Assembly: GCA_030248195.1 (NCBI GenBank)
Contig: JASAND010026138.1
Span: 1 to 64,000 of the forward strand
Length of the DNA stretch: 64,000 bases
DNA from: Trissonchulus latispiculum
Lineage: Eukaryota > Nematoda > Enoplea > Enoplida > Ironidae
Reading direction: 5' to 3'
Shown: one piece after another, positions 32,899 to 45,008 of the stretch
Numbering within the stretch: position 1 is the first letter of the stretch
Layout of the letters: every line of letters starts with the position of its first letter
The notes under the pieces: model-generated
The model's input: the letters and a program-made list of their open reading frames with translations, nothing else
Database searches by the model: none
What the model was told of the DNA's origin: nothing
Translations under genes and position numbers: made by a program

Positions 32899-33510
32899 TT
32901 AACCTAATTCTTTATCTTTCAAATAATAAGCATTTAACAGATTTATAACAGTTTTACCAATGTATGCGGCGGCCTGTTCTGAAACGATTTGATTGTACAG
33001 TATAAAATCTGTATAAGCTTGGCAGTTGTGTGCCGTCAATGAATAAGGCCATTTCTGGCCGATTGTCAGTGCGATCAGGAGGAGCGAATGGTCATTTGGC
33101 CTACGAATTCCATTTGGCATAGGACAGTTGTTCATCACTCGCCATGATCTTTTAGAGAGCACAGATTGAGATGGCTCTATGCAAACAATGCCCGATCCTT
33201 TCCCGATCTTCTTAACGTTGACAATGTAACTTCTTCTGTTAAATTCCACGGCAATTCCTGTGTGGTGCAATGCCGTTTCCCCAATTGAAGCCTCCACTCT
33301 ATCTAAGATATCCAGTATTCCAAAATCGTTGCTTATTCGCCAGTCGGTATACATTTGAATTTCGGGAGGCAGCGAAACTGCTCTGTCCAACCTGTACTTG
33401 AATACAGTTCCGTAGGAAGTGTCCTGTTACCTGAACTTGGCCACACCTTGAAGCTTTGAGTAGCGATTCAAGGGGGCAGTGATCTCAGGACAAACTTCTT
33501 CCACAGCATT
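32899..33510 (-). pseudogene. LRAT-like gene copy 2, one internal stop
   Basis: The best-preserved copy. The exon begins after an AG acceptor at 33511-33512. It reads through PEITAPLNRYSKLQG, meets a TAA stop after VAKFR near 33433, and is then open from 33390 to the stop at 32899. The LRAT-like marks are HHTGIAVEFNRRSYIVNV and HNCQAYTDFIL (His, then Asn-Cys). The copy at 4370-4977 is open where this one has its stop, and this one is open where that copy has its stop, so the ancestral exon was intact. Function is inferred as a papain-fold acyltransferase or hydrolase. A GTAACA next to the stop could instead be a splice donor. Confidence 0.55.
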
Positions 33511-33669
33511 CTTCAAATATAACAAGCTTACTTTACTAACTGAAATCATGCCCTTTTATACTGCATATTATATGGTGACTACACATCATTCTTTTGCAGA
33601 ATAATTACACCGTAGGATGGAATCTCATATACAACAATTAGCGGTTTATAACTTAAAATTTACTTAAAC

Positions 33670-34047
33670 CAAGAGTACATAATATATAAGAGTGTAACAG
33701 CTGGCAGTTTCTCTGTTATCAGCTGCAGGTACATGCTCTGTACGCTAACGGCTGACCACCCCCCCCCCCAAACGTGTATGCTCACTTCAAAGAAATTTAA
33801 GCGCTATCTTTGTGTTCTAAAGCTCGAAGCAGACACAAATTAGACGCACGCAGGCGTTGTATTTTTGATCTTTAGCACCTAAAGATACAGCGAGTGAGCA
33901 TACAGAAGCGTGTACTGGGTACACGTTTGTGGGGGTCACTAGGTACACGTTTGTGGGGGGGGGTCAGCCGTTAGCGCGCAGAGCATGTACCTGCTGCTGA
34001 TAAGAGAAAGCTTGCCAGCAGTCATACTCTTCTATTATGTACTCTTG
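33670..34047. mobile_element. CAAGAGTAC element, copy 3 (378 bp)
   Basis: Complete ends CAAGAGTACATAAT/ATTATGTACTCTTG-type, with 7-bp target duplication CTTAAAC at 33663-33669 and 34048-34054. The centre contains a C-run and a G-run flanking ACACGTTTGTGGGGG repeats. A TA tract follows at about 34113-34142. Confidence 0.92.
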
Positions 34048-34582
34048 CTTAAACTAACCACTATAATCGTAATCAACATACGTTCCGCTTTAGTTTAAAA
34101 CATTTTGGCTTCGATATATATATATATATATATAATATATACAATTCACATGTTTCAGAATAGTGAATCTCATAAAGTCCTATCAATTTCGCAAACTCTA
34201 CATTAAATTTAGCTGGTGGGAGAGGATTTCATGTGGAAGTTTGCTCTGACATCAGAGTCAAGCCGGTATGCAACTCTCCAATAATTAAAGCTCGGGCAGG
34301 AGTTACTTAGGAAACTGAATGGGATGTTGAGCGATAGGATAGCAAAAACTGTTGAATATTACTGTACTGTACTGTTCTTATTATTCTGGGTTCCTCATCT
34401 AGCCTCTCTGTCCTCCGGAGCTCCTGGCCAGATGCTGGACTTTTTGCGGGATAGTGGTTGCCTAATCAGGCCATCTTTTATGGATATCCACAACGACTAC
34501 CAAATTAACAACAAACTGTTGTATCTTTCTTGATAAGTTGATCCGGCTGGCGTTATCTTATAAGTGCGCACCATCCGCTCAG

Positions 34583-34860
34583 CTAGACTATAGTGGGCAA
34601 AATACCTGACGAATTCCATTTTTGAGGCAAAAATCGTTCAATGCGCTGGACGGAAATGGAGGTCCATTGTCTGAAACCACCACTTCTGATAATCCAAAGC
34701 GTGCGAAGACGGATGATAAAGCCAGAATGGTAGACTCCACAGTCGTAGATACTGAGGTATGACTTCGATCCACCTTGTGAAGCTGTCGTCAAAAACCAAC
34801 AGATTGTGGCCATAGTCATAAGCAAAGTCGACATTGAGTTTTTTCCAACTTGAGTAAGCA
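34583..34860 (-). pseudogene. Gypsy-type integrase core fragment (copy 2)
   Basis: Same relic as at 10229-10480, but better kept. It reads VESTILALSSVFARFGLSEV followed by VVSDNGPPFPS, with the second catalytic Asp, then NGIRQVF; the AERMVR part follows toward 34575. The upstream FDDS segment is in another frame, so at least one frameshift is present. There is no RT nearby. It is not part of the 19-32 kb element. Confidence 0.8.
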
Positions 34861-36240
34861 GAATAGCTGCTTTCTTTCTTTGATCATCTATATCGTGTGC
34901 CACAAACTACAACTGGATTCTTTCCGAGTAGGAGTCCAACGCTGCCTCACCCGGAATAAAAGGTTCAAAGTCAAGTACATTCATTATGACAGTGCGCCAA
35001 TGTTCGATTTGGAACTGAAATACTTAAGATAATGACCAGAAACGCTGGCTGCAATGTTTACAGCTTATACTAAATACGACTTGACATGAAATTGACAGAA
35101 CAAATCTAATTCAACATTTTATCTCATTATATGTTTTAATATCTTCAAGAGTACATAATGATAAGAGTATGCCATTAGGCAAGCTCTATGTTATCAGAGC
35201 AAAAACTATGCTCTGCACGCTAACGCCCCCCCCCCGCAAATCAGTACCTAGTCGAAACGAGGGTACGCTCACTCGCTCATGTGCTTTAGCTCGAAAACAC
35301 AAGCAGCGCGTGCGCGAATTTTGTGCCTGCTTCGAGCTTTAGAACACAAACATTCGCTCAAAATTCTTTGAAGTGAAGGGTCTGATTTGCGGGGGGGGGG
35401 GGTGGGCCGTTAGCGAGCAGAGCATAGTTTTTGCTCTGATAACATAGAGTGTGCCTAGTGGCACACTCTTATATTATGTACTCTTGATATCTTTAATCTT
35501 CTGCAGCTCAACACCGTCTTTTTAAAATAGTTCATCTCGAAAGCGACTACAGGACCAGATATGCACAATGGATTTAACGAAGATTTGCCACAATGCCTTA
35601 AAACCATTCTGCTGGTGTTAAATCTGTAAACTTTAACATTGGATACTGGAATAAATTTAAACCACTTTAAATTAAAATTAATAATTTTAATTAATTAAAT
35701 TTAAATTTAATTAATTAAATTTATTCCCACTTTAGGTAATGGAATAAATTAATCTTGAAATAGCCAATGTCTTTTTCATTGTTTCGAGATTAATTTGTTA
35801 CGGAACAATTCTCTTTATTTGATCTTATCCCTTTTGTATGCGTTTTAGCATTTAGCGATGACTAAAATGCGTTTACGGGACAATCGCGAAATTTGTGTAT
35901 CCTGTTGCTGTTCAAAGCCATTGTAGGTAAGCCAACTAAAACCTCAAACTCTGCCTTGATCCTGTTTCCAGCAAGTCCACGATAGCTTCGGTCCTTCACC
36001 TCAGCTCCACGTATGCTACCTTCAATTATTAACTATTTGTATAGCTTTCCCATAGTCTGACAAAGGTTTGGCCTCAGTTCCGAAGGTTAACAGGTTTTTT
36101 GCAAAGAAAGTGTTTCTAAGATTGTGAATCCAAAAAGCAGGAATATATGTGCCTTAGCTTGCACGGTTGCGAAGCACAAAGGTCATCATTTCACCTATGT
36201 TTCGTCTTAAGGAACCAACTTGATGAATGAATGAATATTT
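34646..36240. repeat. Dispersed block, copy 2
   Basis: Homologous to 10229-10812 plus 12587-13345 in the same orientation. It contains a CAAGAGTAC element (35146-35486) that copy 1 lacks, and it lacks the 1.77-kb insert of copy 1. It ends near the GGAACCAACTTGATGAATGA string shared by both copies. Confidence 0.85.
35146..35486. mobile_element. CAAGAGTAC element, copy 4 (341 bp)
   Basis: The target duplication is ATATCTT at 35139-35145 and 35487-35493. The empty site is preserved in the other copy of the host repeat at about 10720 (TTAATATCTTTAATCTTC), which proves the insertion and its 7-bp duplication. Confidence 0.95.
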
Positions 36241-36305
36241 AAAAGTGACCGAACATATTAAGGCTACTTCAATAGGAAACACTGAAGATGCGCAAGCATT
36301 TCTAA

Positions 36306-38077
36306 GGGCCTTTTCGTGAATGGTTTAAACGAGTAAAAATTAACTCGATCCTTTTCGAGAATAAGTTTTTAACTAAGAATAAGAATAAGTCTTTTAACTC
36401 TACTCTTTTCGTTAATGACACGTAGAGTTAAAAAGCTGCAGAGTTAAAGTCAACTCTACCCTTTTCATGAATGGGTTAAATTTAATTCTTTTATCTCGTT
36501 CACGCTATGTCGCATTGAATTTTAACCCGAGTTTCAGCACGCGTGTTAAACGAGTTAATAGCAGCTATGCTTTACAGTATTATTGCCATGCTTTGCTCGC
36601 GTAATAAAGCTTCAAATATTACAAGATAATCCAACCAATGAAAGTGCAACACATAATTTTATTAGATGGTTCGTAATGCTTCAAAATTACTTAAGGATTA
36701 GCCAATATTCAGCTGAATTATTTACACTGAACCAATGAAATATTAATAAAATCACAATAGATGGAAATCAATGTTTTAAACATTCTGCATTATTAGAAAT
36801 AATTAAATAAATTTAATTAAATTAAAATAATTAACAATAATCATAAATAAGTATTAAACCCTACATTATTTTTGTCAATTATTTGACAGCACTTTATGAA
36901 TGTAAATTTGAAGTATGTATGACAGCTGGCCACATATGAAAAGCGATTCAACGGAACACTACAACCAATCAAAATCTCAACTTTTTTCAAAAAGTAGATT
37001 AATTAAAAGGCTAATTTTGCTGGGAATAACCAAACAAGTAAAATTATAAAATTAAAAATTATTATCAACTTTCAAAAAATTGAATCTTTAGACTTTTGAA
37101 AGGACACCTGGACTATGATACGCTACCTTAGCTACAACTAGTGATGCTCCACAGAATTACATTATCAATTATTATCCTAACTGTGATTTTAGGGGCAACC
37201 ATTTCAAATCAAATTTGAAATCTCGACTGAATTTCAATAGATAAACATTTTTCTGTTTAAATTAATTAATTTCATGCAATTTGAAGACGTAATAAATGTT
37301 GAAATAAGTAAATATATCTTCTTTTGTTGTCTTTTTAGTTATTTTAATTAAAATATTCCAAAAGTTGGTAAGTTTCTTTTTAAAAGTTCTCAAATGTTGA
37401 AAAGTTGGACATTGTGAAAGGAAAAATCATTAATTTATCTTTTTTTCACGTATGCAGAAAGTTAATTTTAGCTCCTCAGTTTTAACTCTTTTCACGTATA
37501 TATGCAGAGATTTAATTGTGCTCTCCCAGTTTTAACTGTTTTTACTTTTTTCGCGAATGCACAGAATTAATGTTAACTCTGCCAGCTTTAACTCTTTTAG
37601 TTCTTTGATTTTTAACACTGCAGAGTTAAAAAGTGCAGAGCTCAATTTAACCCTGCGCATTCATGAAAAGGGTTAAAAGAGTTTAGTTTTAACTCTACTG
37701 TACTCTACTCTATCAAGAGTACATAATAACTAAGAGTGTGACAAGCGTCAAGCTCTTAGTTATTAGGCTTGTGGACATGATTTGCACGATAACGGCTGAT
37801 CCCCCCACAAATTGGACCCATCAAGAAATTCGCACGCTATGCTTACGTTCTAAAGCTCGAAAACACAACTACTCAGTTGGTTCAATGTGCGTCTGTTGCG
37901 AGCTTCAGCACACAAGCATAGCGTGCGAATTTCTTTGAAGTGATGGGTCTAATTTGTGGGGGGAGGGGTCAGCCGTTATCGTGAGTATTATGTCCCCAAG
38001 CCTAATAACTAAGAGCTTGACGCTTGTCACTCTTAGTTATTATGTACTCTTGACTCTATCCATTTGCGAAAAGGCCC
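36306..38077. mobile_element. 1.8-kb inverted-repeat element, GGGCCTTTTCG ends
   Basis: The ends are GGGCCTTTTCGTGAATGG and the complement of GGGCCTTTTCGCAAATGG, with TAA on the left and TGA on the right (a decayed TWA site, PIF/Harbinger-like). The interior is AT-rich with many AACTCTxxACTCTTTTCxxGAAT motifs near both ends. No transposase was found. The CAAGAGTAC copy 5 is inserted near its right end. Confidence 0.6.
37714..38052. mobile_element. CAAGAGTAC element, copy 5 (339 bp)
   Basis: The target duplication is ACTCTAT at 37707-37713 and 38053-38059. It has strong homology to copy 1 (AATAACTAAGAGTGTGACAA arms, GGCTGATCCCCCC core) and gives the unoccupied site for the element nested in copy 1. 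Confidence 0.95.
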
Positions 38078-38506
38078 TGAAAATGGTAACTGAAAGACAA
38101 CTGAATTGAAGGTCTGATTGTAGTCAATAACCGTATTGAAGGTAAGGTTTACTTCAGCTTCAGCTTCAGTTTACTTCAGCTGTTACTATATTCCAAATAG
38201 CCATACAAATGTGAATTCTACTTAAATGGATTGAAATTATGAAATATTCTTAATGAATATAAAATGAATATCAAATTTTATACAAACAGATACAAACAAA
38301 TCAACTTAGCTTTTAATATGAGCAAACGCACATGTATACTTGATACTGAATGGTGACAAGAAATGACAAACATTTATATAGCTTTTGATCATATCATTCT
38401 ACTAACAGAACTTCCTCAATTAGTCCTAAACTCTCAGTATTGGTTACAATCACACTGCAACACTGTCATCCTACAAATAAAGTCTTACTTCAGTGTAAAG
38501 TAAATG

Positions 38507-39290
38507 TTAAATTATAACGATTTTATCTTCACTGTTCTGTTCTTCGGATGTTTCGATGGTATGCACTCTGATTATGGCAGATTTTCGGTTCCAACAGGTT
38601 CCAACTTCCAACACATTTTGGCATAGTGTCCCATCTTTCCGCGTATGTTGCATTTCTTTCCGTTGGCAGGACAGGATAGGCTCCGCCTTCGATGACTGTA
38701 TAAACCGCTGCGCTACACTTATTATCTTCCTCTTCCGAACTTTGTGATCCTCCGTCAGACGCAGATTCAGATCAAGAAGAAGCACGGCGATCACATTTCT
38801 TCTGGTACTGCTGAGAGGACTGGCGGCGAGGCTCCTGACGCACGTGGTATATACTGGCGAATCGTTCCTGCGACATGAGCACTTTGAATCAGACAGGGCC
38901 TTCTCAATTTGAGTTGCTATCTCGATGCATTTTTCCACTGTGAGGTTGTTTTCCATGAGTAGCCTCTCTCGTATCATAGGATTGTGAATGTCTTCCACGA
39001 TTTGATCTCGCAGCATGTCTTCCTGAGTGGCTCCAAACTCACACGTTGGAAGCAGGGATCGCAAATCAATCAGATACTGTGAAAATGGTTCGTTGGACCT
39101 CTGTCTTATCTGGCGGAACAGATGTTGAGTTGTAACCTGTAACCAGGTTCTGCGTCGGTGCGAAATGGTTGTCCAGTTTCATCTTCAGGGCTTCGTAGGT
39201 GAAACCAGCTTCGCCGTTGTGCTTTCGAATAGATTCTTCGTGCATCAGTGCCCAGACTGTGCAGAAAAATTGCAATTTTTCTTGCATCAG
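38507..39290 (-). pseudogene. Decayed Gag of a Gypsy-like retrotransposon
   Basis: The minus strand at 39290-39066 reads a Gag capsid-like start (YEALKMKLDNHFAPTQN). It continues after frame changes with LLPTCEFG, MLRDQIVEDIHNPMIRERLL and LTVEKCIEIATQIEKAL (38875-39064), a common pattern in Gag of Gypsy/Mag-type elements. A CCHC knuckle is not preserved. No LTR was found around it. Confidence 0.65.
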
Positions 39291-39299
39291 TGCATCAAT

Positions 39300-40594
39300 G
39301 CCTATTTGCTGGGATTTCGTCGCTTTAAGCTAGAGATTTGGCCCAAAAAACTATTTTGGTATGTATAACTGCGACTATTTTGCATTGAACATCGACTTCT
39401 CAAATAACAACTTGACGGATTCCGGAGATCTTTGGCACAGCGGAAATTCGCGCTTCTGCGAGGGACGTTTTTCTTAGTTTGTGCTAAAACGTTTCGGGTA
39501 GCAAGAAAACTCAATGCGAAGTTGCGAAATTTCGTGTTACGGTGCATTTGACCGATTTTATCGACCGTCAAGATCTGCTGAACCGAACCCAAGAAGCGTC
39601 CCTCGGCCCATATATCGTTCATATCATTGTACGAAAAAGAACTTTTGTCCGATTCTGCAGTTTTGAGAAATCGATGTTTAAAATGATCTCTATTTAGCCG
39701 TTATTTCAGACACTTTTGCAAATTCTTTGCTATTTTTGGTAGTTTCGTAAGCTTTTGTGGATGTACTGATTATATGCTGTAAAACCATGTAGGAAGCTCT
39801 TTCCAACTCCCAAGATTGTGAAAGTTATAGCATTTCAAAACTCACCACTAAAGCACTGCACTAGGGGCTACCACCACCTTAAGTAACCCTATCCAAAATG
39901 CAAAATGTTTGACATAGAGACAAAAATAAGAGACCAGAATTTAGAAATACAGGTGAAACAAGAGGGACTGATCTGCCCAGAACGACCAGACCAGGGGGGT
40001 AGCGAGCTAGAGCAAGTTAAAAATGACAATCCAAGTAAACATAAGAACATTAGAAGTACTGGGGACACTAGGTACACTAGCAGGCAAAGAGGTCAGACAA
40101 GGTAGCAGTAAGGAAAGACCGCAAACCGCGGGGAAATGCCACGCATAAAAACTCTTGGAACAAGTTCTGCACTCGACCACTCGCGTTGACAGAAAAACTT
40201 AAGACTGAATGTTTTCAATGATCACGTTCGGACCACCCTAAACAGCTAATCAGTAGATCCACTGATTTCGAAATACCCATGGCAAATTTTGACTGGATAG
40301 ACAGCGTCTATTCTTTAAGAAAGTTTTGAAAATAGTCCCTGGCAGGTGTGCAAAAGGCTGAAAGCAGGATTGAAGGATGTGAAGAAAAGTGTCCAGGACC
40401 TGGGGATTCGAAAATAGGGGATTCTACATTTTATATTTTAAATATTAGAACAAATTTAATACTATGGTTTGGCACTAGGATTTAAAGCCTAGATTTTAGG
40501 AATAAGAACAATTTACATGTTGAAGCTCAAAATTGGCCAGCTGCTGATAGAATGTTTTTGTCTTCAACATGTAAACATACAAGCGAATGCTGCT
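39300..40594. other. No supported gene
   Basis: Short open frames only. An inverted pair ACATGTTGAAG/CTTCAACATGT lies at 40515-40573. Confidence 0.3.
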
Positions 40595-40744
40595 ACACAA
40601 TTGTGTACCTGGTACTCAGTTGTGGGGGGGGTCACCAGGTACTCAGTTGTGGGGGGGGGTAGGCCGTTATTGTGCAGATGATGTCTGCAGCCTAATAACT
40701 AAGAGTGTGAAGCTTGTCACACTCTTAGTTATTATGTACTCTTG
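40595..40744. mobile_element. Truncated CAAGAGTAC-family copy
   Basis: The right end (ATTATGTACTCTTG, ending 40744) and the AATAACTAAGAGTGTGA arm are intact. The left end is missing. Confidence 0.75.
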
Positions 40745-41173
40745 ATATCAATATAAATTCAATTGAACATATTATAGTTGAAGTTGAAGCATAATTCAAT
40801 TTGATTGCCATTTTGTAGTACCATATTCATAGATTTTTATAAAAATTCATAAATATTTTAACTCGGCTTTCTTAAACCTTAAGCGTTAACGTTAAACCTA
40901 AAACCTTAAACCTTAAACATTGTGCAGTGTGAACCTGGCTTAAGTATTTTTACAATCAACAGAAAACAGCAACTGCAGCGCTGCCCTATTAGCTTTCAGA
41001 AAAATAAAACCCAAATCTGCTTCTGGTGAAGGCATTAGGCAAGCTTTAATCAAGCAAGTCGTAATTAAAATACTTCTATAAGTTTGACGAAACCGTCAAG
41101 TCTAGGGTGCAATTTCAAAATATTTTCTATTTTTTCTTTTTTCTTTCGCGATTCCAATCTTTTCTATTTTAGG

Positions 41174-41325
41174 GGAGTAAACGTTTCCTAAGGGGAGTAA
41201 ACATTTCCTAGGAAATTATTACTGGAGGAGTAAAAGTATACTAGGAAATCTTTACTGGGGAGTAATAATTTCCTAGGAATTTATTACTGGGGAGTAAAAA
41301 TTTACGGGAGTAATAATTTACGTGT
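41174..41325. repeat. Short degenerate tandem repeat
   Basis: Four to five imperfect units of about 36 bp around GGGGAGTAATAATTTCCTAG. Confidence 0.7.
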
Positions 41326-43290
41326 ACACCGGACAGGATGAAATCTTTTCAGCCGACCAGCACTGTGGCTTGTGTTTATGAGTCTAAGCATTAGTCTTCT
41401 AAATCCGCTCATTTTAAAGAGAATGTACTCTTCTCGGAATTTTCCTGTCGTAATTTGATTGAGGTGAATTTGGTTGGTAGACACAAAAGTAAAAGTAAAA
41501 ATCTTCAATACTTATAACTTAAGAAAACCCTCGGAGTACATCAAAAGCACAAAACACAGGCACACGCACCACGTATTAAGGGGGGGGGGAGATACGAACG
41601 GGTTCGCACGACATCGTCGGAGAGAGTTACTTTTCCCCCAACGTTAGCCAATATATCAAAGTAAATAAGTTTAGGGTGGGCAACAATATATCTCATATGC
41701 ACCGTTTTTGGCAGGACGCCAAAGCACCAATTTTGGTGCAAAAGTGGGATTTTTCAAAAACGGTTTTTTCAGCTCTGGTGGATTAACGATTTGACCAAAT
41801 CTGAAACTTTTAGACATAAAGGTTAACTGTTACCAGTGCTAAATATTAAAAGTATTCCGGCTTTCGAGCGTTCCTTCCTTATTCAGCTATAACAGCTCAA
41901 AGTTTGAAATTTGACAAAAAGTTGCGAGACGACCGTGCGTCGTTTTCGATCTAATAAAATTGACGGCCCCTAGCCTATCCCAGCTTTTTACCAAATATTA
42001 GGCTCTAATAGGGGCAAACTGTCTGTGAGTTTCAAGGGCTTTGGTTTTCTTGTTAGTGTGCTAGCAAATTTTTTGGTAAGAAATAACCCTTATTTTTTAG
42101 ACCTGAAAAGCTAGCTGAGCGCAGTAAAGATAGGGTAAAAAACTTTCTGTCTTCGATTTTGCCAAAAAGGTGCTTATAGGGGTTATTTGACCTGCTGAAT
42201 CCGAATATGAAATCCGTTTTTCGAGATGACGCTTCCTTCGTTCAGTATGCGCTTACAACTGTCTTAGAGCTTTTTGGAGCAGTCGCCATCCATAGTTCGA
42301 GAAATCAATCTAGCATTTCTAAACATTGGAGCGAGGTTTAGTGACTTAGCTTCCGGCACATCCTGGTACACTCACCGGCCTGTAATGCGCAAAGTTTCAG
42401 CCGATTCTACCACAGTACTTCGGAGCAATTGACTCACCTCTTCGAAATGGAACCAAATAACAGCTACAATATCGATAATGTAATCTAGCACTGCGAACGC
42501 AGGGATTAACGAAATCACGTCATTTATACAAAATTTAAGATAGATACTTGTAGTATTAATTGCAGCAGAGTTGGGTTCATTTGGTAAACCACAGCTCATT
42601 AGAAGTTAGTTAACCTTCACCCGTATAGACCTACAATACCCAATTTTTCGCACTTTGATCGTATCGTACAGAAAAGTTGGTAATGGTCTAAAGATTATTT
42701 TACATAATATCAAAGCACTATATGTCAGAACTAATTCCTGAAAATTTGGGTACTGTGCCTTGCACATACCGATCAGGGCGAGGCGAAGTTTGTGTACGTG
42801 TCATGTAGAGCTTTGGACCGATAACACCAACTTCTGATGGCTCCACAGGACGCTACGCTGCATGGAATTCTTTCAAACTTTAAACTGTTTTACACTAAAC
42901 CTAATACTATTATGTGGCAAAAGACTAGCTAGCTTTTCCAACATCGAACTTTTAGTGAAATTCGTAGCCTTCCCCCCTTAAATTTAGGAGGGCACCTTGA
43001 ATTAGACCCCCTTAATATAACATTATTATTATGTCCTAAAACTAGCAGATGAACAGTTTGCTTAGATAACACAGTTAAGTTTTCCATATCAAGAGTCGTT
43101 CGTTATCAAGTGCAAATGATTCTCGTTTGAACTTTCACATTGATAATCCTTCAAGAATATCATAAGATAGTTGAACATCTGGTTTCTGTTTTAAGCTTAC
43201 GCAACCAATACATTAACTTTCTCACTCTTTTCATACATAAACGCTCAGAAAACTGCAGCAAATCATTTTCCGGTTCCAATCGAGCAAAAT
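41326..43290. other. Upstream region of the nidogen-like gene
   Basis: No recognised gene. A minus-strand frame at 42372-42599 with a hydrophobic segment (AFAVLDYIIDIVAVIWFHF) is isolated and unassigned. The promoter of the following gene should be here, but I cannot point to it. Confidence 0.35.
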
Positions 43291-44251
43291 ATGTGGTGCC
43301 AACTTTATATTTTAATATTCTACCTATCAGCATGTCTTGGCATGAGCCTTAGGGACATGTTTCCTTTTGGCGACGAAGCAGGAGATATCGGGATTCAGAA
43401 AGGTAGCGACAAAGACGGTCCCATGGTCACACTGCGATCGAATTTCACCTATTTCGGAGACCGATATTTGCATTTATGGGTCAGAAATCGAGGTGGAGTT
43501 TCCATCGGCCGACCGTCCTATTCCGAAGCACCAGCTTGTACGAAGGAAGAAGAGTGGAACCCCGGTCTTCTTATTACCCCATTTTTTGCCAACGCCGATA
43601 CCTCTGTCTACCGCGTTGGGGAGGCTTACTTTCGCCATGAAAGGGGAACTATTGCCAAACAAGCTCGACAGATAGTACAACAGGCTTTTCCTAATTTACA
43701 TATCAAGAAGCCTACACTGACCTTCATTGTCACCTGGAGCAATGTGACCTTCTTTGGTGCTCAGTTTAAGGCCCCAGGAGTACCACCAACTAATACCTTC
43801 CAACTGGTCTTGGTAACTGATGATAACTACTCTTTTGCCATTTTTCAATACCATAAAATTGAATGGATCTCTGCGGCCGATTCGATAAGCGGCGGAGATC
43901 CCTACACCGGCCTGGGTGGTCTACCGGCTTCGGTAGGCTTTGATGCTAAGGATGGGGTTCACTACTTCCATCTACCCCAATCCTGCACTTACAAGGTTTT
44001 GGATCTTCCCAAACAGAGCAATGTCGGATTTCCGGGAAGGTTCGTTTTCCGCGTGGATTCCCACCAAATCCAGGAACCTACGGTATCCACGGCAACTCCG
44101 GTAACTGCCACAACTACGGAAGCGGCTGAAACGACAACTGCCGCTACTCGTGGACCTGCAACTGCGACTACGCAGCTGCCAAGTGAAATCTGCAGCGGTC
44201 ATGGCAAGTGCAGCTGTGATGCTGGTTACACTGGAGATAATTGTGAGCTCA
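43291..44251 (+). CDS. Nidogen-domain/EGF-like secreted protein, exon 1
   Basis: The ATG at 43291 starts a signal peptide (WCQLYILIFYLSACLG). A NIDO-type domain follows (residues about 20-255): the MFPFGDEAGD start, the FTYFGDRYLHLWVRNRGGVS strand pair, and NVTFFGAQF/NTFQLVLVTDD, as in nidogen, alpha-tectorin and related matrix proteins. A Thr-rich linker (about 262-297), probably O-glycosylated, leads to a short EGF-like module (CSGHGKCSCDAGYTGDNCE). The exon ends at a donor CA|GTAAGT (44252) inside a codon and joins in frame to the exon at 44760. If the intron is kept, the frame stops at 44358. The product is expected outside the cell or on its surface. Confidence 0.85.
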
Positions 44252-44759
44252 GTAAGTTTGGTTCAGAATGTCTAGTTGTTGCGGTTAAATTGTTCGCACA
44301 GTTTTTCAGTTTCCACCTTTCGCAATCATGGAGCCGACATTGGGCAGCCATTTACTAACTGAGAACTCCTAGAAAGAGATGACAGCAAGCATTCGACGTA
44401 GGCACCTTGTTAGACTTTGCGCCAGGAATTGTTCTGACAAACCAAATTCTGACTAATGAAATTCTGACTTTTGAAGATCAGCTTCATTCGATAGATATAT
44501 AATTTTTCTGCATTTCGGATATGCAAGCCAACCTGTATAAGCTGAATTTATCGATAGTGGCAGTGCTGCAGGTGGCTCGAAGTAAGCTTCAAACTGCACG
44601 GCAAACGTATTTTCGAGAGGTTTGTCAGGGGACAAGTTAGCATTCTACAGGTTTCTGTTTAGTTTAGTTTCTGTTTCTTTGGAATGAAATGACATTAAAA
44701 TTGTTCATGAAATGGAGAGATAAACATTTCCATCCTAATTTTTCTGTCTTAAATTCTAG

Positions 44760-44977
44760 ACGACGAGACAGTGTTCAAGTCACACCGCTGCTATGCATCA
44801 CCTCAAGCAGACCAAGTCCCTGGAATTCCGGTTGGCTGTGACGAGTTTGGCGACCAATACTGCTTGCCGGACGAAATCGGATGCCTTGTTAATCCGGATT
44901 GTCAAAATTCTATTGGTTGGTGCCTTCCACAAGCACAAGAACAGGACACTTTCTTCCGTATAATAATGCACAAATAG
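44760..44977 (+). CDS. Nidogen-domain/EGF-like protein, exon 2 (3' end)
   Basis: It follows the acceptor TTCTGTCTTAAATTCTAG (44742-44759). The splice completes an Asn codon and gives a Cys-rich C-terminus of 72 residues (HRCYASPQ, GCDEFGDQYCLPDEIGCL, NPDCQNSIGWCLPQ), with even cysteine spacing typical of a small disulphide module that I cannot name. It stops at 44977, for 392 residues in total. Confidence 0.8.
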
Positions 44978-45002
44978 TTTGTGGGATTTTGTGAAAGCAG
45001 AA

Positions 45003-45008
45003 AATAAA
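45003..45008 (+). terminator. Poly(A) signal of the nidogen-like gene
   Basis: AATAAA 26 bases after the stop codon. Confidence 0.6.

Noticed and set aside
40860..40925. TTAAACC-like repeats as interstitial telomere
   Set aside because: Only a few irregular units; not a known telomere repeat and not regular.
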